Shown: positions 53,899 to 61,656 of the stretch, in pieces
Layout of the letters: every line of letters begins with the position of its first letter
Position numbering within the stretch: position 1 is the first letter of the stretch
Origin: Planctomycetaceae bacterium
Lineage (GTDB): Bacteria; Planctomycetota; Phycisphaerae; UBA1845; UTPLA1
Assembly: GCA_006969385.1 (NCBI GenBank)
Contig: CP030884.1
Coordinates: forward strand, 2,790,001-2,854,000
Length of the DNA stretch: 64,000 nt
Direction: 5' to 3'
Position numbers and translations under genes: made by a program
The notes under the pieces: generated by a model
Seen by the model: the letters and a program-made list of their open reading frames with translations, nothing else
Told to the model about the DNA's origin: nothing
Databases searched by the model: none

Positions 53899-54038
53899 GC
53901 GCTGTGGCACCGGTTTAATTCCACCAGCGCTGTGGCACCGGTTTGTAATCGGTGTTTCCTTAACTACACCGTTGCACCGTTTTGCAACCGGTGCAACTCG
54001 GGTGCCCCATCCTTTCCGTCAGGAAAGGTTGGGGAATC
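53899..54038 (+). repeat. Cluster of GTGGCACCGGTT repeats and one hairpin copy
   Basis: Three GTGGCACCGGTT-family copies (53899, 53927 and a diverged TTGCACCGTTTTGCAACCGG at 53971) are followed by a GGTGCCCCATCC-type hairpin at 54000-54038. The same combination of the two families is present at 7.6 and 10.6 kb. Confidence 0.75.
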
Positions 54039-54056
54039 ATCACCGGATTTAATCCA

Positions 54057-54932
54057 TTAATTAATCGTCACCGAAAACTCGCGCGACGCCGTCGTGGGTG
54101 GGCTGTCGCTATCCGTCACTTCGATCGTGAAGTTAAACGTCCCCGCAACCGACGGCGTTCCGCTGATCACGCCGGTGCGCCGATTGTTCGGCAGCGACAA
54201 GCCATTGGGCAACACGCCTTCAACAATCGAGAACGAGTACGGCTGCAACCCATCTTCGGCAACCACTTCCGCCGAATACGGAATGCCCGTGATCCCGTTG
54301 GGCAGATCGTTGGTCGTAATGCTGACGGCCAACGGCTTCACTTCAAAAAACAAATCGCGCGTAACCGTTTGCATCGGCGCGCCGCTATCGGAAACCGTCG
54401 CACGAATCACGCGACCATCATCGGGTTGCGTGGGCGTGCCGGAAAACATGCCGGTGTCGTTGTTAAACCCGATACCACCGGGCAGGCCGATCACTTGAAA
54501 TGTGTACGGCGCAACGCCGCCCGTTGCGGTCAACATTTCGTCGTATTCTTCCGCCTGTCGCGCCGCCGGCAACGATCCGGCCAATTGCAACTCGGGAATA
54601 ATCGTTAGCGCGAAATCGCGCGTGCCGACGCGCACGGTAAAGCCGCCTTGTCGCGCTTCGATCGCGAAGGCGAACGAGCCCGTTTCAATCGGCGTGCCCG
54701 TTAGCATGCCCGTGCTGCTGCTCAGTTGCAGCCCGGTCGGAAGGCGACCCGCGATGAGCGTAAAGTTTGCTCCGCCGTCGGCATCGCTCATGAGCGACGT
54801 GCTGTATGCGGCGGCTTCGATACCGTTGGGCAGCGTGGTCGGCAAAATCAGCAGCGGCGGCCCTTCGCAAGCGGCAGCAACGCATGCCATCAATGCCGCG
54901 CAGATCGCGGACCATCTCTGACGAACAGTCAT
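54057..54932 (-). CDS. Putative Ig-domain (He_PIG) lipoprotein
   Basis: A 291-residue predicted lipoprotein (signal ending CVAAAC). Three repeats of the He_PIG type follow, each with the pattern 'LP.G......y...l...gG..pyt......lP.GL.l......l.GtP...G.f.f.v...d', for example LPNGLSLPNN and GVISGTPSVAGTFNFTIEVT. These immunoglobulin-like domains are common in secreted bacterial proteins and mediate adhesion or spacing. No catalytic part is present. Confidence 0.85.
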   Translation of the reverse strand: MTVRQRWSAICAALMACVAAACEGPPLLILPTTLPNGIEAAAYSTSLMSDADGGANFTLIAGRLPTGLQLSSSTGMLTGTPIETGSFAFAIEARQGGFTVRVGTRDFALTIIPELQLAGSLPAARQAEEYDEMLTATGGVAPYTFQVIGLPGGIGFNNDTGMFSGTPTQPDDGRVIRATVSDSGAPMQTVTRDLFFEVKPLAVSITTNDLPNGITGIPYSAEVVAEDGLQPYSFSIVEGVLPNGLSLPNNRRTGVISGTPSVAGTFNFTIEVTDSDSPPTTASREFSVTIN

Positions 54933-55246
54933 AGGGGAATCTCCATGCAGGCGAGGCGAACGGCGTGCCGGCTGCGGCGGGCGGGCAAGGACCGTCTGCG
55001 AATAGGTATATCGGCGCGGGTCCCGGGCGTCAATGAATAGGGGGCCGAACGCAGCGCAATCGCCGGTAAATAACGGCAGGTTATAGATGGCACGGCTTTT
55101 TGTAATCGCATGCCAACTAAAGAAACCCTAAGGTGCGGAAAAAAATAAGGCCGCTGGTCCACGATGTTTCGTATGGATTGATGCGCATGCAAGTGGGATC
55201 TTGCAATCCCGCGTCAGAAACCCGTTGCCTTTGAATTGCCCGAACT
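54933..55246. other. Intergenic region, nothing recognised
   Basis: About 315 bases between divergent genes. Promoters are expected here but none is clear. Confidence 0.4.
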
Positions 55247-55726
55247 ATGAAACGAAGCTGCCTGATCGCGTTTATCCTCGGCATAGTGGCCGCGTTTATC
55301 GATCTGCTGAGTATCGGTCCGCTGCTGACGTTAAAGAGACCCGTAATCCGGTGGATCGTTAGTTGGCCCGCGCCCAATTTTGCGGCGTGGCTCAACCTAT
55401 ACAGTTTGTATCTGGTGCCGTTGCTGCTGGTACTGCTGGCAGCCATCGTCATTCGACGACGGAATATCCATCGCCCTGTCATTGTTTTTCTCAGTTTTGC
55501 GGCAGGTCTGCACCTCATGGACTGGTTCTGGACAGTCAATCAAGCTGTCCGGGGATATGGAGGCAGTTGGGCGATTGAGCTGTGGACGTTGTCTTACGAC
55601 TTAGTGATCATCGGCGCAGGGCTAATTGTGCTGCTGGCGTTTCGTCGACCGCCAACGGTTCGCGGCTTTGAGCCGGTGATGGAAACTGAATCTCCGGACC
55701 GGATAAGCTCGAGCCCGGAGCCATAG
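55247..55726 (+). CDS. Membrane protein of unknown function, 159 residues
   Basis: Four hydrophobic helices are visible: CLIAFILGIVAAFIDLLSIG, LYSLYLVPLLLVLLAAIVI, VIVFLSFAAGLHLMDWFW and LVIIGAGLIVLLAF, then a polar tail. No family is recognised. It is 70 bp upstream of the next gene on the same strand. Confidence 0.65.
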   Translation: MKRSCLIAFILGIVAAFIDLLSIGPLLTLKRPVIRWIVSWPAPNFAAWLNLYSLYLVPLLLVLLAAIVIRRRNIHRPVIVFLSFAAGLHLMDWFWTVNQAVRGYGGSWAIELWTLSYDLVIIGAGLIVLLAFRRPPTVRGFEPVMETESPDRISSSPEP

Positions 55727-55796
55727 CGCGACAAGTTGTTGTCGAGTGATGTTGTTTGCTAACCGTCGTAGGAATCTAACTTAAAAAGGGGAATTT

Positions 55797-57098
55797 ATGT
55801 TTCCTATAGCTGTAATCTTGTTGATCGCTTCGACCGTTGCCGCAGGCGACGAGCCTATGCGACCGCCCGTGCTGGATTTTAAGAAGCAAGTCAATTACAT
55901 CGAATGGTGGAATCAACAGCAGCGTGCCGGCAAGGAGAAGAACGCGTTCGATATCTATCAGAAGTTGACGATTGGCGTTAACGAAAACGGATCAAATGCA
56001 AAGTTTTCCGATGCTGTTAAGAAGTCCCTACGCGAACTTCGCTTAGGTGAACCTTGGGAAGTCACAGACCATCCGGAATTGGCGGCGCTCATTAAAGAGA
56101 ATGAATCGCAGTTTAATCTGCTCAAGGAAGCCGTAGAGATAAAAGACTCATGGTTGATCATTCCGCCCGATGTAACCGAAGTGATCAACATGAAGCGTCC
56201 CACGCTGAGCTCGGTTCGTGTCGCGTCGAAGTTGCTTATATTCAGAAGCTGGATGAATCAAACGAATCGCAAAAACGACGTGCTGGACACCAGCATCATG
56301 GTAATCCGAGTTGCCGACCATTGGTATCAACACGGTGGTCTCATGGATCAGTTAACTGCCTTTGCAATTGAATCGTATGCGATTGAATCGTTACGTCAGG
56401 CTTGGGGCCAAAAACTGTTGAACGAAGCTGATGCGGCGAGGGTCTACGGGTTGCTCTCAAAATACAAGAGTCGTCGGTTGGACTTCGACGCCGTGTTGCT
56501 GGTTGAGTGGCTTAATGCTCTCGATACCCTGCGTTACGTTTGTCCGAACGGAACCATTAATTTTCAGCGATGGAACGAGATCTATGGTGCGCTGCCGTTT
56601 CGCGCGAAGGATGCGCGCGATAAGGTTGACCAGCATCACCTCCATTTGCGCAAGATGATTGCCGAAAAGCCGCTGCGACAGATTTACCTTGATTACATTG
56701 CTTATGTCGACAATGACCCGTTTAATCTCAAACGCAATAACTTCACCAAACTGTTAATTCCGGACTTGCGCCGGGCAATCATGATTTCGTTAAAGGCGGA
56801 ATCAGAGCAAAAAGGGACGATGACGACGCTAGCGTTATTGGCTCACAAGCACAAGCACGGTCAATGGCCTGAATCGTTAGCGGCGATCGACCCCGGGTTA
56901 AAACTTGAGCGTCTCGATGAACACAAAATCGATCCAATCACTGGAAGTGAATTTGTTTACCGCGTGAGTGAGGGCAAAATGACGCTCTACTCCATCGGAG
57001 TGGACGACGAAGATAATGGCGGCGTGCATAGTCAACGCTGGGGCGAGCACCCGACCGATCGCGATTTTGTGTTTTGGCCTATTCCGGATGATAACTAG
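55797..57098 (+). CDS. Exported hypothetical protein
   Basis: A 433-residue protein with a signal peptide (FPIAVILLIASTVAAG). The body is helical and soluble, with recurrent charged segments (FNLLKEAVEIKDSW, SIMVIRVADHWYQHGGLMDQ), and ends in a motif frequently seen at the C-terminus of planctomycete uncharacterised proteins (HKHGQWPESLAAIDPGL, then DPITGSEFVYR). No function is inferred. A string GGGGAA just before the ATG at 55797 could be the ribosome site. Confidence 0.7.
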   Translation: MFPIAVILLIASTVAAGDEPMRPPVLDFKKQVNYIEWWNQQQRAGKEKNAFDIYQKLTIGVNENGSNAKFSDAVKKSLRELRLGEPWEVTDHPELAALIKENESQFNLLKEAVEIKDSWLIIPPDVTEVINMKRPTLSSVRVASKLLIFRSWMNQTNRKNDVLDTSIMVIRVADHWYQHGGLMDQLTAFAIESYAIESLRQAWGQKLLNEADAARVYGLLSKYKSRRLDFDAVLLVEWLNALDTLRYVCPNGTINFQRWNEIYGALPFRAKDARDKVDQHHLHLRKMIAEKPLRQIYLDYIAYVDNDPFNLKRNNFTKLLIPDLRRAIMISLKAESEQKGTMTTLALLAHKHKHGQWPESLAAIDPGLKLERLDEHKIDPITGSEFVYRVSEGKMTLYSIGVDDEDNGGVHSQRWGEHPTDRDFVFWPIPDDN

Positions 57099-57356
57099 TC
57101 GCCATGTGCGACTTTGATCGGTAAGCGTAGCCCAAATAAATACAAATGTCTTTATATGCTTGCGCGCGATCTATGCGACGTCTCGCCGCGCGATCTATTG
57201 CAAAAAATCAAAAAATATTCCGCCCCTTTAAACCGCTCAAAAAACGGACATTCGCCCATTTTATTCCAAAAAACAACCAACCTGTCTAACCGGCGTTGTG
57301 TCTTACCCGCCGCACGCAGCGGGCATGACGCTCGCTACTGAAAGGCAGGTGCAACG

Positions 57357-58037
57357 ATGTTGAAGATGAATAAACGACACGCCCTGACCCTCGCTGTTAC
57401 GCTGGCCACCGCCTGCGCGGCAACGACTGCTTACGCCGGACCGAACCATCGCTTCCATCGTCGCGGTGGCAACTTCGATGTCGATATCGATATTCGAGCG
57501 CGGGTGAATGGTCATCGCGGCCAAGCCTTTCTCGACGTTCGCTACGAAGTGGAAGTTGAAGGGCGACGCCTGGCGCGACAACCGCTCGATTTGATCCTGA
57601 CGATTCAGCCGCAGTTCATCGATAACTTCGGTTGCAATCACGGCCTCAACGGGCAGTGCGGACCGGCTTGCCACCAGCGCGGCATTCAGGGCCAGCGTGG
57701 CTTCCGCGGTCAACGTGGCTTCCGCGGTCAACGTGGATTCCGTGGTGATCGCGGCTTCCGACAGCGTGGGCCGTATCAGGTTGTGATCCCTCTGGATCGA
57801 CCGCGAGATTTTGATCGCCGTGAAGTCGAGTTCCGCGATCGCGTCTCGCTGCAACTGCCCCGTTGGTTGGCACGCAACGCCGACAATCTGGTGATTCAGG
57901 CCAAGGTGATCAACCAGCGCAACGGTCGCATCCTCGAAGTCGAACAGGAGAGGGTACGCGAAGGTCGCTTCGGCCAGCCGCGCATCCAGCCGTACCATCC
58001 GGGCTTCGGCCACCGGGGACCGCGCGGTCGGTTCTAG
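57357..58037 (+). CDS. Exported Arg/Gly/Phe repeat protein
   Basis: A 226-residue exported protein with a signal ending in TTAYAG. The mature part has a beta-type domain, then repeated hexapeptides RGFRGQ (three to four in-frame 18-bp units near 57696-57750), and a very basic C-terminus (GHRGPRGRF). Repeats rich in Arg and Gly resemble RGG-like binding segments, which might bind nucleic acid or acidic polymers; this is inference. A GAAAGGCAGG ribosome site precedes the ATG at 57357, and a terminator follows. Confidence 0.7.
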   Translation: MLKMNKRHALTLAVTLATACAATTAYAGPNHRFHRRGGNFDVDIDIRARVNGHRGQAFLDVRYEVEVEGRRLARQPLDLILTIQPQFIDNFGCNHGLNGQCGPACHQRGIQGQRGFRGQRGFRGQRGFRGDRGFRQRGPYQVVIPLDRPRDFDRREVEFRDRVSLQLPRWLARNADNLVIQAKVINQRNGRILEVEQERVREGRFGQPRIQPYHPGFGHRGPRGRF

Positions 58038-58084
58038 GCGGAAAACATAACACCACCGAGTGATGGATTGTTACCATCCTCAAG

Positions 58085-58133
58085 ACGGAAGGTCGGGCGC
58101 GTGTGGGCTGCGCTCGGCCTTTCCGTTTTTTTT
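58085..58133 (+). terminator. Probable intrinsic terminator
   Basis: An imperfect stem (ACGGAAGGTCGGGCGC pairing with GCGCTCGGCCTTTCCGT) is followed by eight T residues, about 50 bp past the stop. Confidence 0.75.
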
Positions 58134-58196
58134 GATTGCGCTGGGCAGTGTTTATAAATATTCGATACCCGACAGGTGATCTCGTTTAATTAATAC

Positions 58197-58367
58197 TCAA
58201 ATATTCTCCCCGCAGCGCGGGCACCGAGGGAATGACGCGCTCGTCATGCGAAACCCACACTCGGGGCACACCGTTGCGTCGGTTTCGCGCCGAAATCGTA
58301 TGACGAGAAAGGCAACGACGCCCATCACTATCAAACAGGCGAGTGCACCCAAGAGAATCTGATACAT
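58197..58367 (-). CDS. Small zinc-ribbon membrane protein, 56 residues
   Basis: A short gene that is easily missed. It begins with the ATG directly after the TAA stop of the YbbR-domain gene (TAAATG). Residues 4-23 form one transmembrane helix (ILLGALACLIVMGVVAFLVI). After a basic stop-transfer RFRR come two cysteine pairs CPECG and CPRCG, spaced like a zinc ribbon. It is the third gene of the cdaA-cdaR run, so it may take part in c-di-AMP synthesis control, but this is inference from position. No homology was testable here. Confidence 0.65.
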   Translation of the reverse strand: MYQILLGALACLIVMGVVAFLVIRFRRETDATVCPECGFRMTSASFPRCPRCGENI

Positions 58368-59420
58368 TTACGATTCACCATCGGGCTCGGCGGTGGTAGG
58401 CGTAGTGCCGTCCGTGGTCGCGATCGGCTCCAAACGAAATCTTACCTGTCGTTTAGCCGTCTCTTCGCTGATGCGACAACCGGCGAAATCGATAGGTAAG
58501 AAGTAACGCACTTCGCGGGTAATCGTGGTGCCGGGTTCGTTGGTATCGCGTGCAAAGATATCGACGAACGCCCGAATCTGGTTGGCCTCCAGCGCTGCCA
58601 CGCGTTCGCGCGGGCCGCTAACGTCGACGTAGATGATAAATTCCGCGTCTTCCGCGACGACGCGAAACTCCTGTTGCACCTGATCGGGAATCGACCAGCG
58701 AATCGTGATCGGCCCCTTACTCTCAACGGCCTGCAACGTTTCGATTTTGCCGGAAACCGTCACGTTCGGCGGCGTAATCTGAATCGCATTGCCTGCCACG
58801 AATAACTTCGATAGGCCGCTTAACGCGGGCTTGCCCTGAAACTCGAATGCGAAACCCGGGGTGCGTTCGGTGATATAGTCCGACGCGTTAATGACTGCTT
58901 CGAGCTGACTGCGGAATGTCTCGTTGGATGCCACGAACGACGGCACGCGGGCGCTGACGGTCTTATCCGACAGCGTGCGCGACACCTTCAAGTCGCCAAA
59001 CTCCACCCGCACCGGAATGTCATCGATCTCAACGTACGAGTCGATGCGCAAGGTCTCTTCCTCGGGCGTTGCCTTCAGAATCGAGCCGGCGATACGCAGG
59101 TCGCGCACGTTGCGCAACAAATCTTCGCGCACGGAAAGTTGATAGGGTTCGCTGCGCGGGGCGCGGGATTCATCCATGCGAATTTCGAGTGTGTCGCGCG
59201 CGGCAAGTTGGGCCTTCAATTCGGTGATGCGGCGACGGCGACCGCGAATGGTAACCTTGTATTCGCGTTGCGCCGGCGGCTGCGCCAGGCCGACGTATAT
59301 CTCCGGGTTTTGGCTCGTGAAGATGACCGGCACGCTCACCGGTTCGTCGGTCATAACGCCTTGGTCGGCGACGAACCAAATCAGCAACGTGATCACCACG
59401 ACCACCGACGCGCTGCGCAC
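58368..59420 (-). CDS. cdaR: YbbR-domain regulator of diadenylate cyclase
   Basis: A 350-residue protein with one N-terminal membrane helix (ASVVVVITLLIWFVADQ) and an extracytoplasmic part of repeated YbbR-like beta domains, with the usual 'v.v.l......l.......p..v.v.G' pattern (PPNVTVSGKIETLQ). YbbR proteins bind the CdaA cyclase and modulate c-di-AMP production. The start is a GTG at 59420; the frame continues upstream without an ATG, so a longer form using a rare codon near 59468 is possible. It lies 43 bp after cdaA. Confidence 0.85.
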   Translation of the reverse strand: MRSASVVVVITLLIWFVADQGVMTDEPVSVPVIFTSQNPEIYVGLAQPPAQREYKVTIRGRRRRITELKAQLAARDTLEIRMDESRAPRSEPYQLSVREDLLRNVRDLRIAGSILKATPEEETLRIDSYVEIDDIPVRVEFGDLKVSRTLSDKTVSARVPSFVASNETFRSQLEAVINASDYITERTPGFAFEFQGKPALSGLSKLFVAGNAIQITPPNVTVSGKIETLQAVESKGPITIRWSIPDQVQQEFRVVAEDAEFIIYVDVSGPRERVAALEANQIRAFVDIFARDTNEPGTTITREVRYFLPIDFAGCRISEETAKRQVRFRLEPIATTDGTTPTTAEPDGES

Positions 59421-59463
59421 GACGTGTCGAAAGCGATGCCACTTTGATGGTTGGTTACGTTCG

Positions 59464-60261
59464 CTAATCTTCGTCGTCCTTTCCGATCTTGGTGAGTTCG
59501 GTGCGCAGCGTTTGCCGCAGGCTCTCCGGCGTCAGGTTGCGCCGCATGTTGCCGTTTTCGACGAGGCTGATGATGCCGGTCTCTTCGCTGATGACCAGGA
59601 TAAGCGCGTCCGATTCCTGGGAGAGCCCGATGGCGGCGCGATGGCGCGAGCCCAACGCGATGCTCACTTCTGAAGACTCGGCCAACGGAAATTGAACTGC
59701 AGCGGCCGCGACGCGCCCTTGCGCGATGATCACGCCCATGTCGTGTAATGCCGAGCCGGGCCAGAAGATCGTCGTGAGCAATTGCTTCGTGACTTCCGCG
59801 TCGAGTCGAACGCCGCTTTCCATCAGCGCGCCGAACTCGGTTGATTTCTCAAACGCGATCAGCGCGCCGATTTTATTCTTGGATAGGTATCCGGAAGCAT
59901 CGACCACCTGATCAATTACACGATCCATCGCTTGGGGCGAGTCGGCAATCCACGTGGCCGCGCCCAATCGAATCAGGGCGCGTCGCAGTTCGGGCTGGAA
60001 GGCCACCAAGGCGACGAGGAACAACCCGAGCGTAAATGTCGGATATAGCGCCTGGATGCGCTCCATCTGGAAGGCGTTGGCGATCCAGTAGAGCACGAGC
60101 GTTCCGCCCATCAGCAGCAACACGAAGCCGCGCAACAATCGCGCTCCGCGTGTGCCGCGCAAGAATCGCATGATCGCCGTTACGACCGCCCCGATGAGTA
60201 GCAACTCCACCAGATCCGGCCATTGGGCGCGTTCCCAGATGTCTAAGATCGCTTGAATCAA
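59464..60261 (-). CDS. cdaA: Diadenylate cyclase CdaA
   Basis: A 265-residue membrane protein that makes c-di-AMP from two ATP. Three hydrophobic helices precede a DAC domain (about 100-240). The second active-site motif is RHRAA at 206-210 as expected. At the first motif the usual DGA is DMG (Asp174, Met175, Gly176, in ALHDMGVII), so the catalytic Asp is kept but the following residues differ. Upstream is a divergent gene; downstream are cdaR and a small zinc-ribbon gene on the same strand. Enzyme activity is likely but not certain with the DMG variant. Confidence 0.9.
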   Translation of the reverse strand: MIQAILDIWERAQWPDLVELLLIGAVVTAIMRFLRGTRGARLLRGFVLLLMGGTLVLYWIANAFQMERIQALYPTFTLGLFLVALVAFQPELRRALIRLGAATWIADSPQAMDRVIDQVVDASGYLSKNKIGALIAFEKSTEFGALMESGVRLDAEVTKQLLTTIFWPGSALHDMGVIIAQGRVAAAAVQFPLAESSEVSIALGSRHRAAIGLSQESDALILVISEETGIISLVENGNMRRNLTPESLRQTLRTELTKIGKDDED

Positions 60262-60472
60262 AGTTGTTTAATTTCCGCCCGCCAAGTGTTTTGGCCACTT
60301 GCACGGCGTTGAAGCCTTCGCTAGGTTGCAATTCTAAGTTTGAAGCGGCGCGACCGCTACGGAGGCCGTCGCGATTCGCGGCTCCGCGCGGCAAACGATT
60401 CACCCTAGTATCCATCGGTTATTCACAGCGGGCGGTCGCGTCCGAATTACCGTGCAGCCGACAGAGGTCACC

Positions 60473-61441
60473 ATGTCGAAGCCAGTGGTTTATCTGACAC
60501 GTTTAATTCCCGACGCCGGTTTGGATTTGCTGGTGAAGGCGGGCTTTAGCCTCCGCATCAATCAAAAGGCCCGTGGCTTATCTGCGGAAGAACTGACCCA
60601 AGCCGCCGCCGGCGCCGACGCCGTGATCTCCCAGTTAGCGGACCCCATCAACAGCGCAGTTCTCGAAGCATGGGCACCCAAGTGCAAGGTCGTCGCGACG
60701 TGTGCCGTTGGCTACGACAACATCGACGTCAAAGCCGCCGCCAAACTCGGCATGACCGTCACGAATACGCCGGATGTGTTGACCCATGCAACGGCCGATC
60801 TCACATGGGCGTTGCTGCTGGCGACGGCGCGGCGACTGGGTGAGGGCGAACGCTTGGTGCGTGCGGGGGCTTGGCGCGGTTGGGAAATGATGCAGCTCAT
60901 GGGGGCCGACGTGTTCGGCCAGTCGCTGGGCCTCATCGGTGCGGGCCGGATCGGCCAAGCCGTTGCCAAGCGCGCGTCCGGCTTTGAAATGACCGTCCGC
61001 TACGTCGCGCGCAGCGAAAAGCCGGAAATGACGGCGATAGGAGCCACGCGTGTTGATCTCGATACGCTGCTTACCACCAGCGATTTTGTTTCGCTGCATA
61101 CAGCGCTAACCCCGGATACGCACCATTTGTTGAATGCAAAGGCCTTCGACAAACTCAAACCGGGGGCGATTTTGATCAACACCGCCCGCGGTTCGGTCGT
61201 CGATCAGGTCGAGATGATTGCGGCGCTGCGCGACGGTCGGCTGGCGGCTGCCGGGCTTGATGTGTTCGACGGCGAGCCCGCGATTCCGAAAGAACTGATG
61301 GAAATGGACAACGTGGTCATGTTGCCGCACATCGGTTCGGCAACGGTCCGCACACGCACGCGCATGGCCGAAATTGCCGCCAATAATGTGATCGCCGTTC
61401 TCACGGATAAGCCACCGCAAACGCCGGTGTCGGTGGGTTGA
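60473..61441 (+). CDS. D-isomer-specific 2-hydroxyacid dehydrogenase, glyoxylate/hydroxypyruvate reductase type
   Basis: A 322-residue NAD(P)-dependent dehydrogenase. The nucleotide-binding motif is GAGRIGQAVA, preceded by LTWALLLATARR. Catalytic residues follow the family order: Arg in NTARGSVVDQ, Glu in DVFDGEP and His in LPHIGSATVRTR. The mix is that of glycerate dehydrogenase or glyoxylate reductase rather than D-lactate dehydrogenase. The ATG at 60473 follows AGAGG; a GTG at 60452 is possible. It is divergent from cdaA. Confidence 0.88.
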   Translation: MSKPVVYLTRLIPDAGLDLLVKAGFSLRINQKARGLSAEELTQAAAGADAVISQLADPINSAVLEAWAPKCKVVATCAVGYDNIDVKAAAKLGMTVTNTPDVLTHATADLTWALLLATARRLGEGERLVRAGAWRGWEMMQLMGADVFGQSLGLIGAGRIGQAVAKRASGFEMTVRYVARSEKPEMTAIGATRVDLDTLLTTSDFVSLHTALTPDTHHLLNAKAFDKLKPGAILINTARGSVVDQVEMIAALRDGRLAAAGLDVFDGEPAIPKELMEMDNVVMLPHIGSATVRTRTRMAEIAANNVIAVLTDKPPQTPVSVG

Positions 61442-61656
61442 TCCGGTAATCGCAGCGCTGCGGCCCGTTCGCGCAGCGTTTCATTGCGCCGATGCGGGCG
61501 CAGCGCCGCTTGGTCGCACTGAAATCCGCTTTGGCGTTGTTGGCCGGCTTTGAAATACGGTATATTGTGGGATTCGATTGGTGGGGCCGTTTGGGCGCGG
61601 CCGGGGCCATCGACAGCGAATTGTGATTTGTCGCAAAACCCGCCAAGGCAAGATGC

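Noticed and set aside
57357..58037. Repeats near 57.7 kb as a mobile or CRISPR element
   Set aside because: They are in frame in an exported protein with signal peptide and terminator.
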